Source: an uncultured Prevotella sp. (GTDB lineage: Bacteria; Bacteroidota; Bacteroidia; Bacteroidales; Bacteroidaceae). From it: a DNA stretch of 37,440 bases. The translations under genes and the position numbers were made by a program. Position 1 is the first letter of the stretch. Each line of letters opens with the position of its first letter. A model generated the notes under the pieces. That model searched no databases and was not told the origin of the DNA. It was given only the letters and a program-made list of their open reading frames with translations. Positions 6,818-16,221 of this stretch are shown one piece after another. The stretch covers positions 1-37,440 of the forward strand of contig URSZ01000006.1 of assembly GCA_900550635.1 (NCBI GenBank), written 5' to 3'.

Positions 6818-9049
6818 ATGATAAAAAAGACCGTTTTCATCCTGTACTGCGCAGTAATTGCGTGCATGGCAGCCGCCACTATCGTTGAAAACTGCTTGGG
6901 AACAGAATTCACTCACATGAACATATACGGCTCATGGTGGTTTTCCTTACTGTGGGGCGCTTTGGCCGGTACCGGCATATTCTATTTCATAAGCCGGAAA
7001 GTGCGCCGCGTATCCGTTGTTGCGCTACATGTTTCTTTCGTTATAATATTAATTGGCGCACTTATTACACACCTGTCCGCAAAACAAGGATATGTACATC
7101 TGAGAATGGGCGATACGGTATATACTTATTATGTTGTAAAATCAAAAGGCGAGGCCAAGGAAACCAACCTGCCGTTTTCTTTGGAACTTACTTCATTCAG
7201 CATAAAATACCATAGCGGCACGGATACTCCTGCCGACTACAAATCGGAATTTGTCATAACCGAGAATAACGTGGAAAAACATGTTTCCGTGTCGATGAAC
7301 AATATATGTTCTTACCGTTCTTATCGCATTTACCAAAGTTCATTCGACCCAGACATGCGCGGGAGCATACTCGCCATAAACTACGACCCGGCAGGAATAC
7401 CGATAACATATGCCGGATATTTCTTGCTTTTCCTTTCATTGATATGGATTCTGATAGATTCCAAAGGACCATATAGAAAAATTCTAAGAAGCAACATTCT
7501 GAAAAAAGGTTTTCTTCTTTTTATTGCCTTTTTCCTAACAGGCCAAAAGGCCAATGCTGCCCCGGTTTTGCCTAAAGAAACGGCAAACGAGTTCGGGCGT
7601 ATGTACATTCTTTATAATGGAAGGATTTGTCCCATGCAGACCTTTGCTTTGGACTTTACAAAAAAACTCTGCGGCAAGGCTAAATACAAAAACTATACAG
7701 CCGAGCAAGTACTTACCGGATTTATTTTCTACGCCGAGGAATGGAGCAACGAACCTATAATGAAACTTAAAAGCGGAGCACTGCAAAAAGAACTTGACCT
7801 GCCCGAATACACTTCGGCTAATTCATTTTTCAAAGGATATATGAACAGTTATATCCTCGGCCCGTACATACAGGAATATTATAACGGCACACGTAACGCC
7901 GTATGCAAACAGGCTGTCGAAATAGACGAACGCCTGCAGTTGATAATGGAATTGAACAGGGGAACATTACTCAAGATTTTCCCTGTTACGAACAACGGAG
8001 AAACTGCATGGTATTCCCCGGTAGACGAAATACCCTCGACAGTCGACACATTGCAAACGAAATTCATGCAAAACGTCCTTCGTCTTATAAGCCAGGAAGC
8101 TCGCAACAAACAAATCGCGACAGTAAATGGAATAATAGAAAAGTTGCAGGCTTACCAAAAGAAGCACGCAGGAAATTCCCTCCCTACTCCTTTACAAACA
8201 CGCGCAGAACGGATATATAACGCCGTACCTTTTGCTACAGTGCTTTTCATAGCGAATCTAACACTTGGCCTGCTCTCTCTGATATTCTTTATTACGGCAA
8301 CAACACGCAGCATTCAACCCGAAAGGCAATCAAAGGTAAACGCAGTTTTCACCGCAATGATGTGCATATCCTTCGCCTTGCTGACATTGTGCCTTACATT
8401 AAGGTGGATAGTGAGTAAGACCATTCCCATGTCGAACGGCTACGAAACAATGTTGACCATTTCATGGGTTATAATGGCTGCAACAATTTGTGCAAGCCAC
8501 CGGTTCAGAATTGTCATCACTTTCGGATTTATTTTGTCAGGATTGTTCCTTCTTGTTTCGCACATCGGGCAGATGAATCCGCAAATCAACCACATCATGC
8601 CTGTGCTGTCTTCGCCGTTGTTAAGCATTCATGTGAGCGTAATTATGGTATCGTTTGCCTTGCTTTCCTTTACTTTTATTTGCGGGTTGACGGCTTTGAT
8701 TATTAATCTTATAAACAAGGGCGGGATTGCCGGACAAGAACGTATAAAAGCATTACAAATGCTTTCGCAGCTGTTTCTATACCCTGCCATTACGACATTG
8801 GGCATAGGTATTTTCGTGGGAGCTATTTGGGCAAACGTATCGTGGGGTACATACTGGAGCTGGGATCCCAAAGAAGTATGGGCGCTTATAACATTTATGA
8901 TTTATGCCATCGCATTGCACAAATGCTCTATTCCTATGCTTAACCGCCCCATGACATACCACATATTCATGGTTATAGCTTTCCTTTCTATTATTATGAC
9001 ATATTTCGGAGTAAACTATTTGCTCGGCGGCATGCACTCTTACGCATAA
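6818..9049 (+). CDS. Cytochrome c biogenesis haem lyase, fused CcsB(ResB)-CcsA
   Basis: This 743-aa multi-spanning membrane protein matches the fused System II cytochrome c synthase. The N-terminal part, with several membrane helices and a large extracytoplasmic domain, is ResB/CcsB-like. The C-terminal part is CcsA-like, with the tryptophan-rich haem-handling WWD motif WGTYWSWDPKEVWALI and a following His in IALHK. The enzyme moves haem across the inner membrane and joins it to CxxCH motifs. The di-haem protein gene lies upstream in the same direction, an obvious client. In many Bacteroides the homologue sits with nitrite reductase genes, which are not visible here. An element copy and 378 bp separate it from the upstream gene, so it may have its own promoter. 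Confidence 0.92.
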   Translation: MIKKTVFILYCAVIACMAAATIVENCLGTEFTHMNIYGSWWFSLLWGALAGTGIFYFISRKVRRVSVVALHVSFVIILIGALITHLSAKQGYVHLRMGDTVYTYYVVKSKGEAKETNLPFSLELTSFSIKYHSGTDTPADYKSEFVITENNVEKHVSVSMNNICSYRSYRIYQSSFDPDMRGSILAINYDPAGIPITYAGYFLLFLSLIWILIDSKGPYRKILRSNILKKGFLLFIAFFLTGQKANAAPVLPKETANEFGRMYILYNGRICPMQTFALDFTKKLCGKAKYKNYTAEQVLTGFIFYAEEWSNEPIMKLKSGALQKELDLPEYTSANSFFKGYMNSYILGPYIQEYYNGTRNAVCKQAVEIDERLQLIMELNRGTLLKIFPVTNNGETAWYSPVDEIPSTVDTLQTKFMQNVLRLISQEARNKQIATVNGIIEKLQAYQKKHAGNSLPTPLQTRAERIYNAVPFATVLFIANLTLGLLSLIFFITATTRSIQPERQSKVNAVFTAMMCISFALLTLCLTLRWIVSKTIPMSNGYETMLTISWVIMAATICASHRFRIVITFGFILSGLFLLVSHIGQMNPQINHIMPVLSSPLLSIHVSVIMVSFALLSFTFICGLTALIINLINKGGIAGQERIKALQMLSQLFLYPAITTLGIGIFVGAIWANVSWGTYWSWDPKEVWALITFMIYAIALHKCSIPMLNRPMTYHIFMVIAFLSIIMTYFGVNYLLGGMHSYA

Positions 9050-9063
9050 ACAGATACCGACCT

Positions 9064-10941
9064 TCATTCTTGGGTTACAACAGGGGCTTTTTCAAGAATT
9101 CCGCCTTCGTTGTAGCGTTGATTGTTGGGAAGCCCCTTCTTGTTCACGCCTTTTCCCATTAGTGCTTTAAGTTCGGGCAAATGTTTTTGGTAAACTCCGC
9201 GGGGCAGTGTGCCGTATTTCCTGCACAATGAAGCTGCCATGCCCACTACTTCGCCCATCATGCCTGTTGTCCGCATTACTCTGACAGTACCCAGTGCAAC
9301 ATGCGTGACACTGATGTTTCTCCCGGCCATGAAGAGGTTATTTACATTGCGGGAATACAGACAGCGATAAGGTACGGAATAAGGGTAAATCAATATGTGC
9401 TTGGTAACGGCCTTGAATTCAGTATCCGGAAAATATTTGCTGTTTTCAGGGTCCGGGCGGTGCAAATCTATGCTCCACGTTGTTGTAAAAGAAGCATCTT
9501 CGTGAGCCACATTTTTCTTTATGTCGTCTTCTTTCAGGATATAGTCGCCCATAAGACGTCTCGATTCACGCTTACCTGCAACGTAAGCAACCCAACCCAG
9601 TTTGCGCTTTCTGAAATCAGTATTATCTTTTAGACTGTTTTTAAGAAAACTCCAGTTTGAATAAATTACAAGCATTCCGTAGTCGCGTATTCTTTCAAAG
9701 TCCTTAATCTGGTCGAGGTTCATTCCTGTCTCCCATGTCCATTCGCCCATTGTTACCCGTTCACAACTGTTTTCATTGAACTCCAACCCGTAATCGAATT
9801 CGGGGAACGTCACGGGCTTGTCCGTCTCGACCGAATACCATTGCACGGAAGAACCCATAACCATACTGTCGGCCTTCTCAGGAGCTATATCTTCGTTGAA
9901 TTCAGCACGCCCTTCGCGCCCCATACGGTAGTCAGCTCCGGCCATATAGCCAATCGAGCCGTCGCCTGTGCAATCTGCAAACAGAGGAGCGGTAAAACGC
10001 AACTCATTACCGTTTTCGATATGTTTTGCCACAACAGACGTTATCACGTCGCCGGATTTCTCTACAGCAAAGGCACGGTAGTTCAAAAAAAGAGTCACAT
10101 TTTCCTCCTCTGCTATCCAATCCATTTTCTTGTCATCTTCATAATACTCCGCAGGCTGCGCGTTTCCGCCCTTAAGCGGACCGAATTCCTTTTGCAGTCC
10201 CCCAAGTTCCTTGTATTTGCCGACTTCAATCCTTCCGCCCAGGTGTACACGCACTTCCGAACTGTTATTACCGCCAAGCACCGGCCGGTCGTTTATCAGT
10301 GCCACTTTAAGCCCGAGTCTTCCGGCCGATACGGCGGCACTCATTCCTGCTATTCCACCGCCGACAACAACCAAATCGTATCCGCTTTCAGTGGGAGGAG
10401 TTACGGGGATATTCAATTTCTCCCTTCTGAATTTATCCAGACTGTCAATGTCGGAAGGAGGCACATCTTTTGCGTCGGTGGTAAAATAAATTGCGTCGCA
10501 ACGTCCTTCAAACCCTGTAAGGTCATGCAGTTTGATTTCGCAATTCAAAGATTTTACCGATATTCTTCCCGCTGGTTGCCACAACCACTTGTTCCCTGTT
10601 GCACCCAATACTGTTTTTATCTTTTTTCCATCCACATACAGGCAGAACTTACCTGCTCCTTCGCCTTCTTTCCACGGCGAAGTCCAGTTATAGGTACGTA
10701 CATACACGTAATAGGTGCCTTTTTCAGGAAATTCGACCTGCGTAGACGCATCTTTCACAGGCTCACCCATACCGTGCGCCAAAAGATAAGGAGAACCCAT
10801 TACGTCCATGAACTGCTGGTCAACCACCCAGCCGCCCTTGCAACTGAAGCTTTCGGTCTCGACAAAAAGGAAGGCCGATTTTACGTTTGGAAATACTGCA
10901 AACAATGCGAACAAAAGAATAGCGAGGAATTTGGGTTTCAT
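9064..10941 (-). CDS. Secreted FAD-dependent oxidoreductase (FAD_oxidored, PF12831-like)
   Basis: This protein is about 625 aa from the ATG at 10941. The open frame extends to 11118, but a -7 box at 10972-10979 lies inside that extension, and the ATG at 10941 opens a clear signal peptide (MKPKFLAILLFALFAVFP). An N-terminal domain of about 190 residues of beta type, rich in Trp and Gly, precedes the flavin domain; it resembles the sheet domain seen before such oxidoreductases in polysaccharide-degrading Bacteroidetes. The dinucleotide site is VVVGGGIAGMSAAVSAGRLG, followed by RPVLGGNNSSEVRVH, the family signature. An exported flavoenzyme suggests oxidation of a sugar or glycan in the periplasm. 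No SusC/SusD pair or glycoside hydrolase is adjacent. The stop is 15 bases from the convergent haem lyase stop. Confidence 0.85.
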   Translation of the reverse strand: MKPKFLAILLFALFAVFPNVKSAFLFVETESFSCKGGWVVDQQFMDVMGSPYLLAHGMGEPVKDASTQVEFPEKGTYYVYVRTYNWTSPWKEGEGAGKFCLYVDGKKIKTVLGATGNKWLWQPAGRISVKSLNCEIKLHDLTGFEGRCDAIYFTTDAKDVPPSDIDSLDKFRREKLNIPVTPPTESGYDLVVVGGGIAGMSAAVSAGRLGLKVALINDRPVLGGNNSSEVRVHLGGRIEVGKYKELGGLQKEFGPLKGGNAQPAEYYEDDKKMDWIAEEENVTLFLNYRAFAVEKSGDVITSVVAKHIENGNELRFTAPLFADCTGDGSIGYMAGADYRMGREGRAEFNEDIAPEKADSMVMGSSVQWYSVETDKPVTFPEFDYGLEFNENSCERVTMGEWTWETGMNLDQIKDFERIRDYGMLVIYSNWSFLKNSLKDNTDFRKRKLGWVAYVAGKRESRRLMGDYILKEDDIKKNVAHEDASFTTTWSIDLHRPDPENSKYFPDTEFKAVTKHILIYPYSVPYRCLYSRNVNNLFMAGRNISVTHVALGTVRVMRTTGMMGEVVGMAASLCRKYGTLPRGVYQKHLPELKALMGKGVNKKGLPNNQRYNEGGILEKAPVVTQE

Positions 10942-10971
10942 GGTTATAGCTTTTATATAAAAGTTGATAAG

Positions 10972-10979
10972 CAAATTTA
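10972..10979 (-). promoter_or_regulatory. -7 promoter box for the FAD oxidoreductase
   Basis: Read on the minus strand, this is TAAATTTG followed by C, an exact TAnnTTTG match 31 bases upstream of the ATG at 10941. It argues against the longer start at 11118, which would lie upstream of the promoter. Confidence 0.65.
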
Positions 10980-11157
10980 CGAAAATAGAGCAACATATAG
11001 TACGCTCCGGCCGCAGATTATATAAAAAAAGCACCTTGCCGCAATCACTTGCATTGCACATAAAAAACCAAGCGTCCGGAAAGCCGTATTTTCGATGCCA
11101 CAACCGGTTTGTCTGCAATTTGTCTGCTTTTACATTTTACGGTAAAAGCCTCCGAAA

Positions 11158-11245
11158 CAATATGTCTGAGATAATTCAAAATATGTCAGACCTATTTTAA
11201 AATATGTCAGACATATTTTTTCCTTGCTCCTATCTGATGGTAATA
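11158..11245 (-). repeat. Tri-palindrome intergenic element, copy 3
   Basis: Palindrome centres are at 11167, 11188 and 11209, each 21 bp apart. On the minus strand the arm reads TTACCATCAGATAGGAGCAA before the palindromes, matching the arm of the other copies. It lies in the 318-bp gap between the transporter (ends 11260) and the FAD oxidoreductase (starts 10941), oriented with both genes. Apart from this and the -7 box the gap shows nothing else. Confidence 0.9.
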
Positions 11246-11259
11246 ATAAGATTCACAAT

Positions 11260-12237
11260 TTATATGTTACGCGCGCTATCTGTCTTTCTTTTCTGCCACA
11301 ACTGATAACTGTTTATTATATTCTGCCAAATAACATAACTTCCGGGAGCAACAGCCGCTATTGGGTTTAAAAAGTTCAACGCCATCCATATTGTAAACGA
11401 TGTATTCTTCTGTCCCAAGGCCTGCCCTGCGCTAATCATATCCTCCCGACTGTACAAATGACCAATGAACTTGCCGTAAGCAAACTTAAATATGCAAACT
11501 ATTGCAGCTCCTGTAACCAAAGCCATTTCCAAACTGCCGTCTGAGATGTTCAGAAAAACCACGCGCATTGTCAACCCTGTGACCAAAGTTAGCGACACTC
11601 CCCAAAGGTAATAAGAAATGTCTTTTATAGCCACGATTCGTGCATGAAGCCTTGGCGTTGTGTGCTTTACTATAAAGGCAAGCGCAAAAGGCAGAAGCAA
11701 CAGGAAAGAAATCTTATACAAAATCGTAGCAAACGCTATAAATATATTCAACCCCGGTATGGGATTTATCAATGGACACAAGGTTGTTATAAGCAAGGCA
11801 GACAGCACATTGCTTTCCAACGTATAAGATGTAAGCGACGCGACACTACCACCCAATTTGCCCGTTATAACCGCTGCTGCCGCAGCGGTAGGGCTCAAAA
11901 GACAGGCGAGCACTCCTTCGGCCAAAGACTTGTTGAATTCATCGCCATTAAAAAATTTTACTATTACGAGCATGCATGCCACACATAATACCACCTGAGA
12001 AAACAGCAATATTACGTGCCACTTGCGTGGCTTCATTTCTCTGAAATCAATTTTGCAGAACGTAAAAAACAACATAAAAAAAATAGTAGCCGGCAAAAGC
12101 CAGTCAGTAATTTCCAATATGCTTTTACGCATGGGGGCAAAAAAGGAAATCTTAGAAAAAATCAGATATAAAACCGTACCCGAGACCATTGCTACAGGTA
12201 AAAGCCAATTCTTTATAAAGACAACAAACCTCGACAT
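11260..12237 (-). CDS. Bile acid:sodium symporter (BASS/SBF-like) family transporter
   Basis: This 325-aa protein has about nine or ten hydrophobic segments along its whole length, so it is an inner-membrane transporter. The stretches GVLACLLSPTAAAAAVITGKLGG and GQALGQKNTSFTIWMALNFLNP match the SBF-like fold, where crossing helices broken by Pro and polar residues bind sodium and substrate. Homologues are common in gut Bacteroidales and usually annotated only as transporter. The substrate cannot be read from the sequence; organic anions are likely. The gene has its own -7 box and is divergent from the TonB receptor. Confidence 0.8.
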   Translation of the reverse strand: MSRFVVFIKNWLLPVAMVSGTVLYLIFSKISFFAPMRKSILEITDWLLPATIFFMLFFTFCKIDFREMKPRKWHVILLFSQVVLCVACMLVIVKFFNGDEFNKSLAEGVLACLLSPTAAAAAVITGKLGGSVASLTSYTLESNVLSALLITTLCPLINPIPGLNIFIAFATILYKISFLLLLPFALAFIVKHTTPRLHARIVAIKDISYYLWGVSLTLVTGLTMRVVFLNISDGSLEMALVTGAAIVCIFKFAYGKFIGHLYSREDMISAGQALGQKNTSFTIWMALNFLNPIAAVAPGSYVIWQNIINSYQLWQKRKTDSARNI

Positions 12238-12282
12238 CCTTTACTGTTTTATATTTTACGCTCAAAATCGTTTACGCAAGTG

Positions 12283-12290
12283 CAAAGTTA
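12283..12290 (-). promoter_or_regulatory. -7 promoter box for the BASS-like transporter
   Basis: On the minus strand this is TAACTTTG followed by C, an exact -7 match about 45 bases upstream of the transporter start at 12237. Confidence 0.6.
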
Positions 12291-12397
12291 GCTGTGATAT
12301 AAAGAAAAAAGCATATCAAAATGCCAATTTAACGCAAATATGTCAAACTATACGCGTTTTTGCACATCGTGGCATACAAAATAATACCGTATTATCT

Positions 12398-12405
12398 TAA
12401 ATTTG
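12398..12405 (+). promoter_or_regulatory. -7 promoter box for the BtuB-like receptor
   Basis: TAAATTTG followed by C matches the -7 consensus and lies 31 bases before the ATG at 12437. The leader is therefore about 25 bases, too short to hold a cobalamin riboswitch. Confidence 0.6.
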
Positions 12406-12436
12406 CGCTTAGCACAAACAATCAAATAATACTTAT

Positions 12437-14446
12437 ATGCAAAATTATCCAACTGAAAGGAAACAACGTCGAACTAAGAAATTTCACTTTTCTATTAGAG
12501 TTGCAGCTGCAGGCTGTTTCGCCTTTTTGGCTTCTATTTCCAACGTAAATGCACAAGAAAAAAGCACCTCCGACACGCTTGCAACTACCATAGATGAAGT
12601 AGCAATCACAGGAACACGTGCGCCGTTAGCAACAGATAAATCCGCAAGGATTGTAGGCGTTATCACAAAGGAAGACATCGCGAACTCGGGAGCAACAACG
12701 GTAAACGATTTATTGAAACTTGCAGCAGGAGTAGACGTAAGGCAACGCGGAGGCTTTGGAATACAGACAGACATCAGCATAAACGGCGGAACTTTCGACG
12801 AGATAACAATCCTGCTTAACGGCGTTAACATCAACAATCCGCAAACAGGGCATTTGGCCGGTAGTTTTCCTGTTTCGCCGGAAGATATTGAAAGAATAGA
12901 AATACTTGAAGGTGCGGCCGGCCGTTTATTCGGAAGCCAGGCTTTCAGTGGGGCAATAAACATCATTACACACAACGTAAAAGAAAACGCAATCAGAGCA
13001 AACATATCCGGCGGCTCTTTCGGCACATTCGAAAACGGGGCCGGCCTTGCACTTAAAACGAAAAAGACATCCCATTACGTAAGCGGCAATTACCGCAGAA
13101 GCGACGGTGGCACCGACAACAGCAGTTTCAATCAAGGAAGAGCCTTTTATAATGGAAAATTCAAAAACAATAATGTAAAAATCGACTGGCAAACCGGTTT
13201 TGTAAAGCAAAGCTACGGTGCCAACACGTTCTACAGCGCTGCATATCCTGACCAATGGGAATCGAACTCACAGATTATGATGTCGGCCCAAGCCGAGACT
13301 TACGGTAAAATCCATATTTCTCCTAAAGTTTCATGGGTTCATGCCAACGACCATTTTCAACTTATACGCAACTCTCCCACCGGCGAAAACTTCCACAAGA
13401 ACGATGTCTTTACGGCGTCGGTAAACGCATGGACCAACTGGGTACTGGGGCGCACTGCCATAGGAGCGGAACTGAGAAGCGAGGACATCCTTTCAACCAA
13501 TCTGGGAAGACCGCTGGATTCTACGAGATATGTAAAAATACGCGGAGAAAAAGGCAAATACTACACCCACAACGACTCACGCTCCAATATCAGTTACTTT
13601 GTTGAGCACAATGTTGTTCTACGTAACATTACCATATCGGCCGGACTTTTTCTAAACAGAAACACAGCTATCGACGATAAATTCCGTCTTTACCCAGGTA
13701 TAGACGTAAGTTACCGACCTGCACGCAACGTCAGGCTAACCGCTTCGTGGAACAAGGCAATGAGACTGCCTACGTTTACAGACTTATACTATAAAAGCCC
13801 TACGGAAGAAGGCAACGCCGGTCTTAAACCGGAAAAGACATCTTCTTTCAAAATAAACGGAGAATACAAAAACCAGTGGCTTTACTTAATGTTGCAGGGG
13901 TATTATAATCACGGCACCGACATGATAGATTGGGTAATGCGGTCGGCCGATGACAAATATCACTCGGCTAACTTTACACTCGACAATTACGGTTTCACTA
14001 TCGCAAGCGCTATCGACTTCAAGAATTTGACGGGCAGATATTTCCCCATAAGAAAATTCAGCGCGTCTTACGCATATATTTACCAAGACCGAAAGGACGA
14101 CCAATACGTTTACCGTTCAAACTACGCAATGGAATATCTGCGCCATAAACTTGTGCTGACTTTAGACCACAACATCTTTTCGCGTCTTTCTGCGGCATGG
14201 TCTTTCAAATGGCAGCAACGCGAAGGCGCATACATAAAATACGCAAACAACGCCAGCACAGGCAAACTAATCAAATACTCGCCTTACGGACTGCTGAACG
14301 TAAAACTTAGCTGGAAAGCTCCGAAATACGAAATATTCATGACAGCAGAAAACATTACGTCACATCGCTACTACGATTTCGGCAACATAGAACAGCCAGG
14401 TTGCTGGATTATAGCAGGAGCAAAACTAAATCTGACGTTCAAATAA
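12437..14446 (+). CDS. TonB-dependent outer-membrane receptor, BtuB-like
   Basis: This 669-aa protein has a signal peptide after a basic N-terminus (cleavage near NVNAQ, residue 40). A plug domain follows: IDEVAITGTRAP, VNDLLKLAAGVDVRQRGG, then GINGG-like and IERIEILEGAAGRLFGSQAF, the typical plug end. A 22-strand barrel fills the rest and ends in the C-terminal strand LNLTFK. There is no N-terminal carboxypeptidase-like or STN domain and no SusD partner, so it is a small-ligand receptor rather than a SusC. Overall form is closest to BtuB or other vitamin and siderophore receptors. No cobalamin riboswitch or BtuCDF genes are present, so a vitamin B12 role is not supported by context. Confidence 0.85.
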   Translation: MQNYPTERKQRRTKKFHFSIRVAAAGCFAFLASISNVNAQEKSTSDTLATTIDEVAITGTRAPLATDKSARIVGVITKEDIANSGATTVNDLLKLAAGVDVRQRGGFGIQTDISINGGTFDEITILLNGVNINNPQTGHLAGSFPVSPEDIERIEILEGAAGRLFGSQAFSGAINIITHNVKENAIRANISGGSFGTFENGAGLALKTKKTSHYVSGNYRRSDGGTDNSSFNQGRAFYNGKFKNNNVKIDWQTGFVKQSYGANTFYSAAYPDQWESNSQIMMSAQAETYGKIHISPKVSWVHANDHFQLIRNSPTGENFHKNDVFTASVNAWTNWVLGRTAIGAELRSEDILSTNLGRPLDSTRYVKIRGEKGKYYTHNDSRSNISYFVEHNVVLRNITISAGLFLNRNTAIDDKFRLYPGIDVSYRPARNVRLTASWNKAMRLPTFTDLYYKSPTEEGNAGLKPEKTSSFKINGEYKNQWLYLMLQGYYNHGTDMIDWVMRSADDKYHSANFTLDNYGFTIASAIDFKNLTGRYFPIRKFSASYAYIYQDRKDDQYVYRSNYAMEYLRHKLVLTLDHNIFSRLSAAWSFKWQQREGAYIKYANNASTGKLIKYSPYGLLNVKLSWKAPKYEIFMTAENITSHRYYDFGNIEQPGCWIIAGAKLNLTFK

Positions 14447-14489
14447 TAAAAAAGGCCATTAATATGCACACAGAATATTAACCGACGTG

Positions 14490-14575
14490 ATAGGAGCATT
14501 CAAAAACTACGTCTGACCTATTTTAAATTATGTCTGACCTATTTCAAAATATGTCAGACATATTTTTGCGGGCTT
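14490..14575 (+). repeat. Tri-palindrome intergenic element, copy 4
   Basis: Palindrome centres are at 14514, 14535 and 14556, each 21 bp apart. A short left arm GATAGGAGCA is recognisable. It lies in the 337-bp gap between the TonB receptor and ndh, oriented with both. The gap also holds the ndh -7 box; nothing else is recognised. Confidence 0.9.
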
Positions 14576-14704
14576 ACCTGCAGTAGTAGTTACCGTGCCT
14601 GATTAATGCGCCAAAAAGGCATGTGCATTGCTCAAAATGAGCGGCATAATATCATTTAACCGGAATTTATCACAAAAGGGCGCAAGGCTTGTCGGCAAAA
14701 AGGC

Positions 14705-14712
14705 TATATTTG
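14705..14712 (+). promoter_or_regulatory. -7 promoter box for ndh
   Basis: TATATTTG followed by C is an exact -7 match, 71 bases upstream of the ndh ATG. Confidence 0.55.
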
Positions 14713-14783
14713 CGTTATAATTAATGCAGGCAACAAAAAGCCATGCAATTTCTCTCATTTAAGTAATATCAAATAAAAATATT

Positions 14784-16163
14784 ATGAGTTTCAATCTTCC
14801 GCAATCAAACAAAAAACGGGTCGTAATCGTAGGTGGTGGCTTTGGCGGACTTAAACTCGCCAACAAACTGAGCAATTCGGATTTTCAGGTTGTTCTTATA
14901 GACCGTAACAATTACCACCAGTTTCCGCCTTTGATATACCAGGTTGCCTCGGCAGGTGTTGAGTCAAGCTCTATATCCTTTCCTTTCCGTAAAATATTCC
15001 AAAGGCGCAAGAACTTCTATTTCAGGATGGCGGAAGTACGTACACTATTCCCTGAATACAAAATTCTGCAAACATCAATAGGAAAAATAAAATACGACTA
15101 TCTTGTTCTGGCTGCAGGAACGACTACGAATTTCTACGGCAACAAACACATTGAAGAAGAAGCCATGCCCATGAAAAGCGTAAGCGAAGCAATGGGCCTG
15201 CGCAACGCATTGTTGGACAATTTTGAGAGAGCGCTCACATGCGCCGACGAACAGGAACGTCAAGAACTGCTCAACATAGTAATCGTAGGCGGCGGCGCAA
15301 CCGGAGTGGAAATAGCAGGGGCATTGTCGGAAATGAAAAAATACGTTTTGCCCAAAGACTACCCCGACATGCCAGCCAGTCTGATGCACATATACCTAAT
15401 TGAAGCCGGGCCGAGGCTTCTGCCGTCAATGAGTCCGAAATCTTCAGAGCACGTGGAGCAGTATTTGCGTGAAATGGGCGTAAACATCGTGCTCAACAAA
15501 ATGGTTACGGATTACAAAGACCACCGGGTGCAGCTAAAAGACGGAAGCCAAATAGCCACAAGGACCTTCATCTGGGTAAGCGGCGTTTCGGCCGAATATA
15601 TCAGGAACATCGACAACGACCTTTTAGGGCGAGGACACAGAATAAAAGTGGACGAATACAACAGGGTTGAAGGATTGGAAAATGTTTTCTGCATAGGCGA
15701 CCAATGCATTATGGAAGACGGTGATCCCGCTTGGCCGGGAGGACATCCACAACTGGCACAGGTTGCGATACAACAAGCCGCACTGCTTGCAAAGAACATT
15801 AAAAGGGCGGAGAAAGGCAAGAACATGAAACCCTTCCGCTATCATAACCTCGGAACAATGGCAACTGTTGGGCGAAACAAAGCCGTTGCAGAATTCAAGA
15901 GAGTAAAAATCTACGGATTCCTGGCATGGTTAATGTGGCTGCTTGTACATTTGCGCCCGATACTCGGTGTAAGGAACAAACTCATTGTTATGTTCAACTG
16001 GATGCTTAACTACTTTTCATACAGCCAGTCATTACGCATGATAGTGTATGCAAAAAAAGCAAAGGAAGTAATAGAACGCGAGCAACGCCTGGCTTCAACC
16101 CATTGGGGAACAGACCTGCTCAGCGAAGGTTCGGAATACGTAAAGAAACACAACACGAAATAG
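14784..16163 (+). CDS. ndh: Type II NADH:quinone oxidoreductase (NDH-2-like)
   Basis: This 459-aa flavoprotein has two Rossmann motifs. VVIVGGGFGGLKLANKL near residues 13-29 binds FAD and NIVIVGGGATGVEIAG near 165-180 binds NADH. The conserved stretch NVFCIGDQC carries the second FAD contact. The C-terminus has a hydrophobic segment (FLAWLMWLLVHLRPILG) suited to monotopic membrane attachment. The enzyme passes electrons from NADH to the quinone pool without pumping protons. The form of the N-terminus (NYHQFPPLIYQVASAG) is standard for Bacteroidales NAD(P)/FAD oxidoreductases of this class. The HAD phosphatase gene follows after 58 bases and may be cotranscribed. Confidence 0.9.
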   Translation: MSFNLPQSNKKRVVIVGGGFGGLKLANKLSNSDFQVVLIDRNNYHQFPPLIYQVASAGVESSSISFPFRKIFQRRKNFYFRMAEVRTLFPEYKILQTSIGKIKYDYLVLAAGTTTNFYGNKHIEEEAMPMKSVSEAMGLRNALLDNFERALTCADEQERQELLNIVIVGGGATGVEIAGALSEMKKYVLPKDYPDMPASLMHIYLIEAGPRLLPSMSPKSSEHVEQYLREMGVNIVLNKMVTDYKDHRVQLKDGSQIATRTFIWVSGVSAEYIRNIDNDLLGRGHRIKVDEYNRVEGLENVFCIGDQCIMEDGDPAWPGGHPQLAQVAIQQAALLAKNIKRAEKGKNMKPFRYHNLGTMATVGRNKAVAEFKRVKIYGFLAWLMWLLVHLRPILGVRNKLIVMFNWMLNYFSYSQSLRMIVYAKKAKEVIEREQRLASTHWGTDLLSEGSEYVKKHNTK

Positions 16164-16221
16164 GAACAAGCCTTGAACAGGCGCAAACAAACTGCCACAG
16201 AAAAAAGATTCTATCAAAACA

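Noticed and set aside
9841..11025. Long plus-strand open frame (394 codons) opposite the FAD oxidoreductase
   Set aside because: It is the shadow of a gene with clear family motifs and a signal peptide on the minus strand. The peptide is rich in Cys, His and Phe without domain logic.
10942..11118. Longer N-terminus for the FAD oxidoreductase starting at 11118
   Set aside because: The -7 box lies inside this extension, and the ATG at 10941 opens a normal signal peptide.
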